From: Streptomyces sp. NBC_00102
GTDB taxonomy: Bacteria; Actinomycetota; Actinomycetes; Streptomycetales; Streptomycetaceae
Direction: 5' to 3'
Assembly (NCBI RefSeq): GCF_026343115.1
Contig: NZ_JAPEMC010000001.1
Location: 4,483,501 to 4,547,500, forward strand
Length of the DNA stretch: 64,000 nt
How positions within the stretch are numbered: position 1 is the stretch's first letter; the number at the start of each line of letters is the position of its first letter. The notes beneath the pieces are model-generated. The model was given only the letters and a program-made list of their open reading frames with translations. It did not search any database and had not been told where the DNA came from. The position numbers and the translations under genes were made by a program. Positions 51,222 through 60,105 of this stretch are shown in pieces.

Positions 51222-52598
51222 CTACCGCGCCACGCTCCGCCGCAGCGAGCGCGCCCGCTTCGCCACCCTGCGGACCGTCGTGTTGCGCGGCAGGAACGCG
51301 AACTGGGCCGGCACACCGCCCGGCAGGCCGAGCGAGGTCAGCCGGCGCCGCTTGAAGTACCGCCAGGTCGTCCGGTTCAACCGGGCCGAGAGGTACGCCT
51401 CGGCCTGGGAGCGCAGGGCCGGGTAGATCTTCGGCTGCATGGCGAAGCCCACCGCCCTGACCAGCGCGGAGATCTCGGTCTCGGAGCCCTCGCCCGGCCG
51501 CCCGGCCTTCACGGCCTCGGTGTCCGTGAGCTCCGGGAGCAGCGCGTCCACCAGGGTCACCGGGACCCGGTTGCTGTTCTCGTACGGGGTGAGCCGCTCC
51601 AGCAGCAGTTCGGTGCCGACCCGCGCCGCCGGCAGCCCGTAGAACGCCGAAGCGGTCAGCAGGGCGGTCGAGAAGCAGCCCACGACGAGGGCCGGCCGCA
51701 TCCGCTCGTAGAGCACCTCCGCGAGCACCGGTGCGGTGAGCAGGCCGTCGTCGAGGACGGTCAGTTCGGCGCCGAGCTTCCCGGCCTGCTCCCGCATGGC
51801 CTGCGACCACTGCGCGGGAGCCGTCGGGTGCGGCTTGAAGACCAGCCGGGTGTGGCCGAGGGCCACCGCGCCCCGCATCATCCGCAGGTGCAGTTCCTCC
51901 TCCTCGGCCGCCGAGATCAGGCCGAGCGCGGAGAGGTACTGGCCGAGCAGCAGGGCCGGGGACTCCACGGCGGGCACCGAGGGCGCCGCGTCCGAGAGCT
52001 CGCCGAGCACCTTCCGGAAGGCCTCGGTACGCACGATCTCGGGTTTCACGCCGAACTCGGAGAGCAGCACGGGCTCCAGGCCCGGCACCAGGTCCAGGTG
52101 GAGCAGGCGCCGCACCCGGGTCCCGATCAGCGGGTCGATCTTGTTGCGGGTGGGGCCGTAACTCATCAGCCCGTCCGCGTAGACGTCCACCGTGGCGCCG
52201 GTGAAGACGGTGGCGATCGCCTGGGCGGGGTTGACCTGGATCGACTCCACCGTGAGTTCGATCTGGTCGTCGCCGAGCTTCCACAGGAGGCGCAGGTAGC
52301 GCTCCCACAGGGGGGCGTCGTCCGGGCGAGGGGCCCAGCCGCTCGGGTGGAAGGGCGCGATGGTCTCGTTCCACGAGATCACGTCGTCGAACCGGTCGCG
52401 GAGTCGCTCGAACCCGGGCATCCGGTCGAGGGACACGGTCGTTTCCGGGACGCCCGCGTTGTTGCAGACGAGCAGGATGCGGCGGTCGGCGGGGCCGTAG
52501 CAGTCGGTGTCCAGGGCCGCCGCGAGAGTGGCCACTCCGTAGAGGGTGGAGGCCACGAAGATCTGCGTGGTGCGCCGCGGGGTGGGGAAGGTCCTCAT
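51222..52598 (-). CDS. Polysialyltransferase family protein (alpha-2,8-polyST-like)
   Basis: A 458-residue putative nonulosonic-acid polymerase. It opens TTQIFVASTLYGVATLAAAL, as in the bacterial polysialyltransferase family. It carries VDVYADGLMSYGPTRNKI (nucleotide-sugar region), HTRLVFKPHPTAP with the HP motif used for CMP-sugar binding, and VVGCFSTALLTASAFYGLP resembling the second conserved block. The C-terminus is basic (RRVAKRARSLRRSVAR) and may bind membrane. The ATG at 52596-52598 (complement) overlaps the upstream GT2 stop as ATGA. With CMP-sugar genes close by, it probably polymerises a sialic-acid-like sugar in the cell wall. Confidence 0.85.
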   Translation of the reverse strand: MRTFPTPRRTTQIFVASTLYGVATLAAALDTDCYGPADRRILLVCNNAGVPETTVSLDRMPGFERLRDRFDDVISWNETIAPFHPSGWAPRPDDAPLWERYLRLLWKLGDDQIELTVESIQVNPAQAIATVFTGATVDVYADGLMSYGPTRNKIDPLIGTRVRRLLHLDLVPGLEPVLLSEFGVKPEIVRTEAFRKVLGELSDAAPSVPAVESPALLLGQYLSALGLISAAEEEELHLRMMRGAVALGHTRLVFKPHPTAPAQWSQAMREQAGKLGAELTVLDDGLLTAPVLAEVLYERMRPALVVGCFSTALLTASAFYGLPAARVGTELLLERLTPYENSNRVPVTLVDALLPELTDTEAVKAGRPGEGSETEISALVRAVGFAMQPKIYPALRSQAEAYLSARLNRTTWRYFKRRRLTSLGLPGGVPAQFAFLPRNTTVRRVAKRARSLRRSVAR

Positions 52599-53578
52599 GC
52601 TGCCGTCTTCTCCTTCGAGGTCGCCGGCCGGCGCCGCAGACGGCGGAGCAGCGTGGCGCGTTCCAGGTCCATGGAGTCGAGTGCGTCGTCCAGCACCTGC
52701 TGGGGCATCCGGCGCAGCGCGGCGCCGCTCATCGACTTCAGGGCACGTGCGACGGGCGGCTCGAACCGCTCGATCGACTTCATGTGGTGCGAGATGATGG
52801 CGCAGTAGGTGCGCACGGCCTTCGGCAGCAGCGCGTCCGCGTCCTTGTCCTCTGCCGTCTCCCGGACGACCTGGTCGAAGGAGCGGATGAAGTCCAGCTG
52901 GCGCACGTCGCCGATCTGGGTGAGCGAGGACGTGACCCCGCGCCGGTAGAAGAGCCCCAGGATGTCCAGCACGGCGAAGGACTCCGCCTCGCGGTGGAGG
53001 CGCCAGATCCAGGGCCGGTCCTCCGCGGTGCGCAGCCCGTCGGTGAAGTGGAGGAGCCCCTTGTCCAGCAGGCGGCGGTGGTACACCCCCGCCCAGGCGT
53101 ACGGGTAGTCCACCGAGGTGGACCGCTCGGCGGGCAGGATCGCGTCCCGGGGGTTCATCACCTCGTCGCGCCGGCCGTGCGGGACCCGGCGCACGGTGCG
53201 TGCCGCACGCTCCGACTCGACGTGGTCCGTGCGGACGAAGTCGCAGCCCAGCGCCTCGGTGCGGGAGACGAGCTCCTCGTAGTAACCGGGCGCGAGCCAG
53301 TCGTCGCCGTCCAGGAACGTGACGTACTCGCCGCGTGCGGCGTTGAGCCCCGTGTTGCGGGCAGTGGCCAGTCCACCGTTCTGCTCGTGTCGGAGTACGA
53401 CCACCCCGGGAATGTCCTCCTGGGCTCGGTCGAGAATTCTCGCGGTTCCGTCCGTCGAGCAATCGTCGACGAGAAGGAACTCGAAATCCTCGCGGGTATT
53501 GGCCCGCAGACTTCTGAGGGTGTCGGGCGCGTATGTCTGCACGTTGTAGAACGGCACGATGACGGAGAGCTTGACCAC
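52595..53578 (-). CDS. Family 2 glycosyltransferase
   Basis: A 327-residue inverting GT-A enzyme. Landmarks: KLSVIVPFYNVQTYAPDTLRS at the start, LLVDDCSTDGTARIL, ARNTGLNAARGEYVTFLDGDDW with the metal-binding DGD, and a TAEDRPWIWRLHREAE segment like the ED catalytic-base motif. It is the first gene of a two-gene transcript with the polysialyltransferase-type gene and probably adds a sugar to the same glycopolymer or its linkage unit. Donor and acceptor are unknown. The GTG is at 53576-53578 (complement). Confidence 0.9.
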   Translation of the reverse strand: MVKLSVIVPFYNVQTYAPDTLRSLRANTREDFEFLLVDDCSTDGTARILDRAQEDIPGVVVLRHEQNGGLATARNTGLNAARGEYVTFLDGDDWLAPGYYEELVSRTEALGCDFVRTDHVESERAARTVRRVPHGRRDEVMNPRDAILPAERSTSVDYPYAWAGVYHRRLLDKGLLHFTDGLRTAEDRPWIWRLHREAESFAVLDILGLFYRRGVTSSLTQIGDVRQLDFIRSFDQVVRETAEDKDADALLPKAVRTYCAIISHHMKSIERFEPPVARALKSMSGAALRRMPQQVLDDALDSMDLERATLLRRLRRRPATSKEKTAA

Positions 53579-53784
53579 GTCGTCACGCTAGATGCGGTCC
53601 CGTCCCATTCCTCGTCCAGAGGGAGTACAGGGGGTGAACGCCGCGTGTCGAGACCATGAATGGCGCCGATTTGCACGGGAGTTCGGCCGCATGCGGATCA
53701 CGCCCCCAAGCGGCTCCCCGCTGTTAACCATCTGTTGCACGCGTGTTGGGCCGCTGAACGAAATGGCTTCCTACCTTCTAGGAC

Positions 53785-55167
53785 GTGCCTCCTCGTACCA
53801 ATGACCCGGCCGAACCCGCCGCAGCCCCCGCGAATTCCGCGGCGCTCCGGGTGGCCGTCCTCGCAGATTCCGACACCCGGTGGAAATGGGGTGCGCTCAC
53901 CGCGCGCCGGCTGACCGCCGCGGGCGAAACCTCCGTCGCGGAGCGCCCCGTCGAGATCAGCGGGCTCCTGCTGCGCGGCCGGGCCACCCCCACCGCGCGC
54001 CAGCTCGCCGAGGTCGGCGACGTCGGCGTGGACGCCGGACGGGTCCGCGAGGTCACGGCCGTCGAGTTCCTGCACACCGTGCGCGAGGAGAAGTACGACG
54101 TCGTCGTGCTCGCCCTCGTCGGCGGCGGCGTCCAGGCGATGCTGCACGGCCTCGCCGCCCTCGACCTGCCCCGCAGGCCCGTCGTCGTCACCGGCTACGT
54201 CGGGGTCGTCTACGAGAAGCTCGCCGACGGACTGCTGCTCCGCCACGGCGCGGACGTCGTCCTCGCCAACTCGGCCCACGACGCGGAGCGCTTCCGCGCC
54301 GTGTACGAAGGGGTCGGCGCCGACGCGGGCGCCGTCACCGAGGCGGCGCTGCCGTTCCTCGGCGGCGCCCCGCACACCCCCGAACCCGGGCGCGACACCG
54401 TCGTGTTCGCCGCGCAGCCCTCCGTACCTGCGTCCCGCGCCGACCGTACGTACCTGCTGCGCCGGCTCGTCGAGCACGCCCGCAAGCACCCCGACCGCGA
54501 GGTGCTGCTCAAGCTCCGCTCCAAGCCGGGCGAGCACACCACGCACATCGAGGAGCTGCCCTACCAGCGCCTCGCCGAGCGGCTGCCCGGCGGACTGCCC
54601 GCCAACTTCCAGCTGGTGTACGGGCACATGGGTGAGGTGCTCGACCGCACCGACCTGCTCGTCACCGTCTCCTCCACCGCCGCACTGGAGTCGCTGCACC
54701 GGTCCATCCCGACCGCGATCCTCAGCGACCTCGGCGTCCGCGAGACGCTCGGCAACCACCACTTCGTCGGCTCCGGTCTCATCACCTCCTGGGACCGGCT
54801 GGACGACGGGCTGCACCCCGTGCCGGACCCCGAGTGGCTGGCCGGCCAGGGCGTCGCCGCCGACGGCACGTACGCCACCGCCTACGACGGCGCCCGCGAC
54901 AAGGTCGGCGCGCTGCTCTCGGCGGGCGAACTGCCGCCGCTGGCCCCCTACTACACCCCCGCCACCGCGCCGGGATACCTCCCCGGCATCCTCGCCCGCC
55001 ACCACCTCGGCCCCGACGGCCGGCCGCTGCCCGGTGCGGCGGCCCCGGTCGCCACCGGCCGCATCAGGGGCGCGGTGCGCGAGACCGTCCGCAACGCCGC
55101 GCGCGGCGCCTACCGGCAGGGCGTCCAGCGCGTCGCGCCCGTGATCCGGCGGATGGGCGAACTGTGA
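53785..55167 (+). CDS. DUF6716 putative glycosyltransferase
   Basis: A 460-residue protein beginning, after a Pro/Ala head, with LRVAVLADSDTRWKWGALTA. Later segments include VVVTGYVGVVYEKLADGLLL, the basic LLKLRSKPGEHTTHIEELPY and LLVTVSSTAALESLHRSIP, which fit a GT-B-type fold. The C-terminus is basic. The family is found next to NeuA/NeuB-type genes in Streptomyces and is named only from its domain. The GTG at 53785 lies seven bases after TACCTT (53772-53777), compatible with a leaderless mRNA. It overlaps or abuts the next gene, so they are co-transcribed. Confidence 0.85.
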   Translation: MPPRTNDPAEPAAAPANSAALRVAVLADSDTRWKWGALTARRLTAAGETSVAERPVEISGLLLRGRATPTARQLAEVGDVGVDAGRVREVTAVEFLHTVREEKYDVVVLALVGGGVQAMLHGLAALDLPRRPVVVTGYVGVVYEKLADGLLLRHGADVVLANSAHDAERFRAVYEGVGADAGAVTEAALPFLGGAPHTPEPGRDTVVFAAQPSVPASRADRTYLLRRLVEHARKHPDREVLLKLRSKPGEHTTHIEELPYQRLAERLPGGLPANFQLVYGHMGEVLDRTDLLVTVSSTAALESLHRSIPTAILSDLGVRETLGNHHFVGSGLITSWDRLDDGLHPVPDPEWLAGQGVAADGTYATAYDGARDKVGALLSAGELPPLAPYYTPATAPGYLPGILARHHLGPDGRPLPGAAAPVATGRIRGAVRETVRNAARGAYRQGVQRVAPVIRRMGEL

Positions 55168-55187
55168 CCACCACTTCAGGAGCATCG

Positions 55188-56468
55188 ATGCCGACACCCA
55201 CCGTCCTCGCGGTCATCCCCGCCCGGGGCGGATCCAAGGGCGTACCCGCCAAGAACCTCGCCCAGGTCGGCGGCGTCCCGCTGGTGTCCCGCGCGGTCCG
55301 CGCCTGCCTCGGTTCCGCCGAGGTCACCGACGTCGTCGTCACCACCGACGACGCGGCCATCGCCGAGGCCGCCCGGCTCGCCGGCGAGAGCGCGGGCGCG
55401 GCCGGCCGGGTGCACGTCGTGCAGCGCCCCGCGGACATCTCCGGGGACACCGCGACGAGCGAGGCCGCCGTGCTGCACGCGCTCGACGCCTACGAGGCGC
55501 TGCGCGGCGCCGCCGCCGACGTGGTGCTGCTCGTCCAGTGCACCAGCCCCTTCCTCTCCCGCGAGGACGTCGACGGGGTGGCCCGCGCGGTCGCCCGCGA
55601 AGGCGCCGACACGGCCGTCACCGTCGCCCCGTTCCACGGCTTCGTGTGGCGCGACGGCGAAGCGGTCGAGGAGAGCAGCTACGGCGTCAACCACGACAAG
55701 GCCGTCCGCCCCCGCCGCCAGGACCGTCCGCAGGACCTGCTGGAGACCGGCGCCGCGTACGCCATGGACGTGGCCGGCTTCCGTACCCACCGCCACCGCT
55801 TCTTCGGCCACACCGCCCTGGTCCGCACGGACCCGGCGCGGGTGCTGGAGATCGACGACCCGCACGACCTGGCCCGCGCCCGCGCGCTCGCCCCGCTCCT
55901 CGACCCGTCGGCGCTGCCGACCCTCGCGGACGTGGACGCCGTGGTGCTCGACTTCGACGGCACCCAGACCGACGACCGCGTCATGGTCGACCAGGACGGC
56001 CACGAGACGGTCTCCGTCCACCGCGGCGACGGCCTCGGCATCGCGGCCATGCGCCGTGCCGGACTGGACGTCCTCATCCTGTCGACCGAGCAGAACCCGG
56101 TGGTCGCCGCCCGCGCCCGCAAGCTCCAGGTCCCCGTGCTGCACGGCATCGACCGCAAGGACCTCGCGCTCAAGCAGTGGTGCGACGAGAACGGCGTCAG
56201 CCCCGACCGGGTCCTCTACGCCGGCAACGACGTCAACGACCTGGCCTGCTTCGCCCTGGCGGGCTGGCCCGTCGCGGTGGCGAGCGCCCACGACGCGGTA
56301 CGCACCGCGGCGCGAGCCGTCACCCGTACCCCCGGCGGCCTGGGAGCCGTCCGCGAGATCGCGGGCTGGCTCCTGGGCCCCGAACTGACCCGCACCCGGG
56401 GCGGTTCGGCTCCGGCCCCCACCAGCACCACCCCCGCTGTCAACACCCCCACGATCACCACCAAGTAA
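55188..56468 (+). CDS. neuA: CMP-nonulosonate synthetase fused to HAD phosphatase
   Basis: Bifunctional 426-residue protein. The N-terminal part (about 1-225) is an acylneuraminate cytidylyltransferase: VLAVIPARGGSKGVPAKNLA, VVVTTDDAAIAEAARLAGES, QCTSPFLSREDVDGVARA and VLEIDDPHDLARARALAP. It activates a sialic-acid-like sugar to its CMP form. The C-terminal part (about 250-390) is a KdsC-type HAD phosphatase: VVLDFDGTQTDD, LILSTEQNPVVAARARKL and YAGNDVNDLACF. The latter probably removes the phosphate from the 9-phosphate made upstream. The ATG at 55188 is chosen because CAGGAG lies six bases upstream; a GTG at 55164 overlapping the previous stop is possible. A Thr/Pro tail ends it. Confidence 0.9.
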   Translation: MPTPTVLAVIPARGGSKGVPAKNLAQVGGVPLVSRAVRACLGSAEVTDVVVTTDDAAIAEAARLAGESAGAAGRVHVVQRPADISGDTATSEAAVLHALDAYEALRGAAADVVLLVQCTSPFLSREDVDGVARAVAREGADTAVTVAPFHGFVWRDGEAVEESSYGVNHDKAVRPRRQDRPQDLLETGAAYAMDVAGFRTHRHRFFGHTALVRTDPARVLEIDDPHDLARARALAPLLDPSALPTLADVDAVVLDFDGTQTDDRVMVDQDGHETVSVHRGDGLGIAAMRRAGLDVLILSTEQNPVVAARARKLQVPVLHGIDRKDLALKQWCDENGVSPDRVLYAGNDVNDLACFALAGWPVAVASAHDAVRTAARAVTRTPGGLGAVREIAGWLLGPELTRTRGGSAPAPTSTTPAVNTPTITTK

Positions 56469-56482
56469 GGAACACCCTCATC

Positions 56483-57415
56483 ATGAGCGACTCCCGTCTG
56501 CGCCAGTTCGGTACCCGCACCGCAGGCCCCGGCCAGCCCGTGTACATCACCGGCGAGATCGGTATCAACCACAACGGCGAGCTGGACAACGCCCTCGCCC
56601 TGATCGACGTCGCCGCCGACGCCGGCTGCGACGCCGTCAAGTTCCAGAAGCGCACCCCGGAGATCTGCACCCCGCGCGACCAGTGGGACATCGAGCGTGA
56701 CACCCCCTGGGGCCGGATGACGTACATCGACTACCGCCACCGCGTCGAGTTCGGCGAGGACGAGTACCGCACCATCGCCGAGCACTGCGCCAAGCGCGGC
56801 ATCGACTGGTTCGCCTCCCCGTGGGACACCGAGGCCGTCGCCTTCCTGGAGAAGTTCGACGTCCCGGCCCACAAGGTCGCCTCCGCCTCGCTCACCGACG
56901 ACGAGCTGCTCCGCGCCCTGCGCGCCACCGGCCGCACGGTCATCCTCTCCACCGGAATGTCGACCCCGAAGCAGATCCGCCACGCGGTCGAGGTCCTCGG
57001 CAGCGACAACATCCTGATGTGCCACGCCACGTCGACGTACCCGTCGGTCGCCGAGGAGCTCAACCTCCGCGTCATCAACACCCTGCAGGCCGAGTACCCG
57101 AACGTCCCGATCGGTTACAGCGGCCACGAGACCGGCCTCCAGACCACGCTGGCCGCGGTCGCGCTCGGCGCCACGTTCGTCGAGCGCCACATCACCCTGG
57201 ACCGCGCCATGTGGGGCTCCGACCAGGCCGCTTCCGTCGAGCCGCAGGGCCTCGCCCGCCTCGTCCGCGACATCCGCACCATCGAGGCCTCCCTCGGTGA
57301 CGGCGTCAAGAAGGTCTACGAGTCGGAGCTCGGCCCGATGAAGAAGCTCCGCCGCGTCGCGGGCGTCGTCGCCGAGACCGAGAGCGCGACGGCCGCCGAG
57401 CCGGCCGCGGTCTGA
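56483..57415 (+). CDS. neuB: NeuB-type nonulosonic acid (phosphate) synthase
   Basis: Condenses phosphoenolpyruvate with a hexose(-phosphate) or ManNAc to make a nine-carbon sialic-acid-like sugar; 310 residues. Landmarks: ITGEIGINHNGELDNALALI, AVKFQKRTPEICTP, VILSTGMSTPKQIRHAVE, CHATSTYPS, YSGHETGLQTTLAAVALGA and VERHITLDRAMWGSDQAAS. The usual C-terminal SAF (antifreeze-like) domain is missing, so the protein is short. Related Streptomyces loci are known to make Kdn-containing teichulosonic acid, so Kdn is a plausible product. The ATG at 56483 begins 14 bases after the neuA stop. Confidence 0.9.
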   Translation: MSDSRLRQFGTRTAGPGQPVYITGEIGINHNGELDNALALIDVAADAGCDAVKFQKRTPEICTPRDQWDIERDTPWGRMTYIDYRHRVEFGEDEYRTIAEHCAKRGIDWFASPWDTEAVAFLEKFDVPAHKVASASLTDDELLRALRATGRTVILSTGMSTPKQIRHAVEVLGSDNILMCHATSTYPSVAEELNLRVINTLQAEYPNVPIGYSGHETGLQTTLAAVALGATFVERHITLDRAMWGSDQAASVEPQGLARLVRDIRTIEASLGDGVKKVYESELGPMKKLRRVAGVVAETESATAAEPAAV

Positions 57416-57426
57416 GACGACATCCG

Positions 57427-58476
57427 GTGAACCTCGCCTTCGTCGAGAGCCCGGTCCAGCTCCTGAACGTCCTGGAGTGGACCCACGCCAAGGGGGAGGA
57501 GACGCCGGCCGTCACCACGGTCGTCGTCCTCCCCCCGGTCGACCCGATGTCGCGCGGCCAGCTGCGAAGGATGGCCGACCTGGCCCGCGACGAGGGCATC
57601 ACCGTGCGCTGGCAGGAGGCGCGCGGCGAACAGGGCACCCCGCTCAAGACGCTGCGCGCCCTGGTGGCGCTGGTGCGCAGGGCCGACCACGTCGTGATCG
57701 GTGACCCGTTCTCGCGCTACGTCCAGCTCCTGCTGAGTATCGTGCGCACCGGCGGCCTCACGGTGGTCGACGACGGCACCGCCACGATGGAGTTCGTGGC
57801 ACAGCTCGCCCGCGGCGAGCGTCTGGTGCGCTGGCACCGCAAGGGGAACAAGGGGCCGCGCGAGCTGCTGCTCGCACCGGTCACCGCCGCCGCCCGCCGC
57901 CGGTTCGTCCCGTCGGCCGGGCGCCGCGTCGAAGTGTTCACCGCGATGCCGGTGGAGGCCCCCGAGGGGGTCGAGGTCACCGCCAACACCTTCTCCTGGA
58001 CCCGTGCGCGCTTCGGCCCGCCCCGTCTCACCAAGGGCGCCGACATCGTCGGCACCTCCCTGGTGGAGACGGGCGTGGTCGAGCCGGCGCCGTATCTGGA
58101 AGCGGTGGCGGCCCTCGCCCGTACGCACGGCGCCACCCGTTACTTCGCGCACCGCCGCGAGGCGACGGACAAGCTCCACGCCCTGGAGGCCGCCACCGGT
58201 CTGGAGATCGTCCGGCCGGACCTGCCGCTGGAGCTCATCGCCCGGCGTGGCCCCATCGGCCGTACCGTGCTGAGCTTCCCCTCCACCGTGGTGCACACGC
58301 TGCCCCTCGCGCTGGCGGGCACCGGGGTCAAGGTCGCGGTCTGCGACATCGACCCCGAGTGGCTGCGGGACACGGCGTCCTCGCGTGCGCAGGGGTTCCT
58401 CTCCGGGGTCACCGAGACCGCCCGGGACGTGCACCGGCTGGCCTTCGCCCCGCTGGCCCCGCCCGCGGGGTCCTGA
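57427..58476 (+). CDS. GT52-like putative nonulosonic-acid transferase
   Basis: A 349-residue protein opening LAFVESPVQLLNVLEWTHAK, much like the start of GT52 and capsule sialyltransferase-like proteins. TVVDDGTATMEFVAQLARG, RYFAHRREATDKLHALEA and VLSFPSTVVHTLPLALAGTG match the later motifs (His-Arg pair for CMP binding, and the SP/ST block). It has no signal peptide. It ends the neuA-neuB transcript and is followed by a terminator. A CMP-sugar transferase is inferred from motifs and context; I have no direct homologue of known activity in mind. Confidence 0.72.
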   Translation: MNLAFVESPVQLLNVLEWTHAKGEETPAVTTVVVLPPVDPMSRGQLRRMADLARDEGITVRWQEARGEQGTPLKTLRALVALVRRADHVVIGDPFSRYVQLLLSIVRTGGLTVVDDGTATMEFVAQLARGERLVRWHRKGNKGPRELLLAPVTAAARRRFVPSAGRRVEVFTAMPVEAPEGVEVTANTFSWTRARFGPPRLTKGADIVGTSLVETGVVEPAPYLEAVAALARTHGATRYFAHRREATDKLHALEAATGLEIVRPDLPLELIARRGPIGRTVLSFPSTVVHTLPLALAGTGVKVAVCDIDPEWLRDTASSRAQGFLSGVTETARDVHRLAFAPLAPPAGS

Positions 58477-58487
58477 CCGGGAGCACG

Positions 58488-58585
58488 GAGCCGGACGGAT
58501 CGAGCCGGACGCACGGAGCCGGACGCACCGAGCCGGACGCACCGAGCCGGACGCACCGAGCCGGACGCACCGAGCCGGGAGGCCC
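58488..58585. repeat. 14-bp tandem repeat, seven copies
   Basis: Units of GAGCCGGACGCACC start at 58488, 58502, 58516, 58530, 58544, 58558 and 58572. The four central ones are nearly identical and the last merges into the left arm of the terminator. Confidence 0.92.
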
Positions 58586-58621
58586 GGGTCCCGCGGCGAA
58601 GTCCGCGCGACCCGGGCCTCC
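58578..58621 (+). terminator. Terminator of the neuAB operon
   Basis: Perfect 13-bp arms GGAGGCCCGGGTC (58578-58590) and GACCCGGGCCTCC (58609-58621) with a further inner CGCG pairing. Confidence 0.85.
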
Positions 58622-58792
58622 GTGCGTACGGCCCGAACACCCCACCCGTACGGCGCAGTCGGGAAAAACGGCGCAGTCTACCCACCGTGCGTACGCCCCA
58701 CACGTTTCGGCGCCGTTTCATGTTCATCCGAGGTGCTGAAGTTTTGTTGATCCATGTCCGGTCGGGGGGTCCGTAGGCATACCCTTCGATGG

Positions 58793-60052
58793 GTGAACCA
58801 GTTGAAGTCCCGCGCGTCCCTCGTCCACGCCGACGGTGAACCGGCCGGTCGCTCACCGGCCCGGGCGGTCTCCCTGCCCGGCACCCTCTCCGAAGAGCTC
58901 CGGGCCGAGCTGATCGCCTTCCGCCGCGATCTCCACATGCACCCCGAGCTCGGCAACCAGGAGTTCCGCACCACCGCCGCCATCAAGGCCCGGCTGGAGC
59001 AGGCCGGACTCGCCCCCCGGGTCCTCTCCACCGGCACCGGCCTGATGTGCGACGTGGGGCGGTGGGACGGGGAGACGCCGATGCTGGCGCTGCGCGCGGA
59101 CATCGACGCGCTGCCCATCCCGGACGTCAAGACGGGCGTTCCCTACCGCTCGACCGTCCCCGACCGCGCGCACGCCTGTGGCCACGATGTGCACACCACC
59201 ACGGTCCTCGGCGCGGGGCTGGTCCTCGCCGAGCTCGACCGCCGGGGCGAGCTTCCGCACGCCGTCCGGCTGATCTTCCAGCCCGCCGAGGAGGTACTGC
59301 CCGGCGGCGCCCCCGACGCCATCGAGTCCGGGGTCCTGGAGAACGTCGGCCGGATCATCGGCGTGCACTGCGACCCCAAGGTGGACGTCGGCAAGATCGG
59401 GCTGCGGGTCGGGGCCATCACCTCCGCCTGCGACCGGCTGGAGGTCACCCTGGACGGGGCGGGCGGCCACACCGCGCGCCCGCACCTCACCACGGACCTG
59501 GTCACCGCCGCCGCCCGGGTCGCCGTCGACGTGCCCGCGCTGCTCGCCCGCCGGGTGGACGCGCGCTCCGGCCTCGCCGTCACCTGGGGCCGGCTGCACA
59601 CCGGCCACGCCTGCAACGTGATCCCGCAGCACGCGGAGATGTCCGGCACGGTCCGCTGCCTCGACCTGAAGGCATGGCGGGACGCCCCCGACCTGGTGCA
59701 CGCGGCCGTCGACGAGGTCGCGACCACGCACGGCGCCAAGACCGTCATCAACTACGTCCGGGGCGTGCCGCCCGTCGTCAACGACGCGGCCTCCATCGGC
59801 CTGCTCGACGCCGCCATGACCGAGCGCCGCGGACCGTATGCGATCGAGGACACCGAGCAGAGCCTCGGCGGCGAGGACTTCTCCTGGTACCTGGAGCACG
59901 TGCCGGGCGCCATGGCCCGCCTCGGGGTCCGGGCGCACGGTGACACCCGCGGTCTCGACCTGCACCGGGGCGACTTCGACGTGGACGAGGAGGCCATCAC
60001 CGTCGGGGTCGAGCTGTTCACCGCCGCCGCCCTGCTCAACGGCGCGAGGTAG
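58793..60052 (+). CDS. M20 family amidohydrolase (hippurate hydrolase-like)
   Basis: Zinc peptidase-type amidohydrolase of 419 residues. Landmarks: FRRDLHMHPELGNQEFRTTA, MLALRADIDALPIPD with metal-binding Asp, AHACGHDVHTTTVLGAG with HxxxCGHD-type ligands, QPAEEVLPGGAPDAIESGVL containing the catalytic Glu pair, and the dimer domain with GGHTARPHL. It releases an acyl group from an amino acid or related amide; the natural substrate is unknown. The GTG at 58793 follows promoter-like TAGGCATACCCT by a few bases, so a leaderless mRNA is plausible. An ATG 39 bases earlier would lie upstream of that motif and is rejected. Confidence 0.88.
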   Translation: MNQLKSRASLVHADGEPAGRSPARAVSLPGTLSEELRAELIAFRRDLHMHPELGNQEFRTTAAIKARLEQAGLAPRVLSTGTGLMCDVGRWDGETPMLALRADIDALPIPDVKTGVPYRSTVPDRAHACGHDVHTTTVLGAGLVLAELDRRGELPHAVRLIFQPAEEVLPGGAPDAIESGVLENVGRIIGVHCDPKVDVGKIGLRVGAITSACDRLEVTLDGAGGHTARPHLTTDLVTAAARVAVDVPALLARRVDARSGLAVTWGRLHTGHACNVIPQHAEMSGTVRCLDLKAWRDAPDLVHAAVDEVATTHGAKTVINYVRGVPPVVNDAASIGLLDAAMTERRGPYAIEDTEQSLGGEDFSWYLEHVPGAMARLGVRAHGDTRGLDLHRGDFDVDEEAITVGVELFTAAALLNGAR

Positions 60053-60073
60053 TGATCGCGGGCGCCGCCCCGG

Positions 60074-60105
60074 GGGGACGTGAGGCTCGTGCCACGTCCC
60101 CTTTT
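60074..60105 (+). terminator. Rho-independent terminator of the amidohydrolase gene
   Basis: GGGGACGTG (60074-60082) pairs with CACGTCCCC (60093-60101), followed by TTTT. Confidence 0.85.

Larger units (their letters stand above)
58477..58792. other. Intergenic region between glycopolymer genes and amidohydrolase
   Basis: A 316-bp region made of a 14-bp tandem array (58488-58585), a strong hairpin terminator that overlaps its end (58578-58621), and a less GC-rich promoter zone with GTTTTGTTGATCC and TAGGCATACCCT just before the next start. No gene is visible. Confidence 0.6.

Noticed and set aside
53698..55197. Long minus-strand frame opposite the DUF6716 gene
   Set aside because: Same shadow effect; no ribosome site and no domain.
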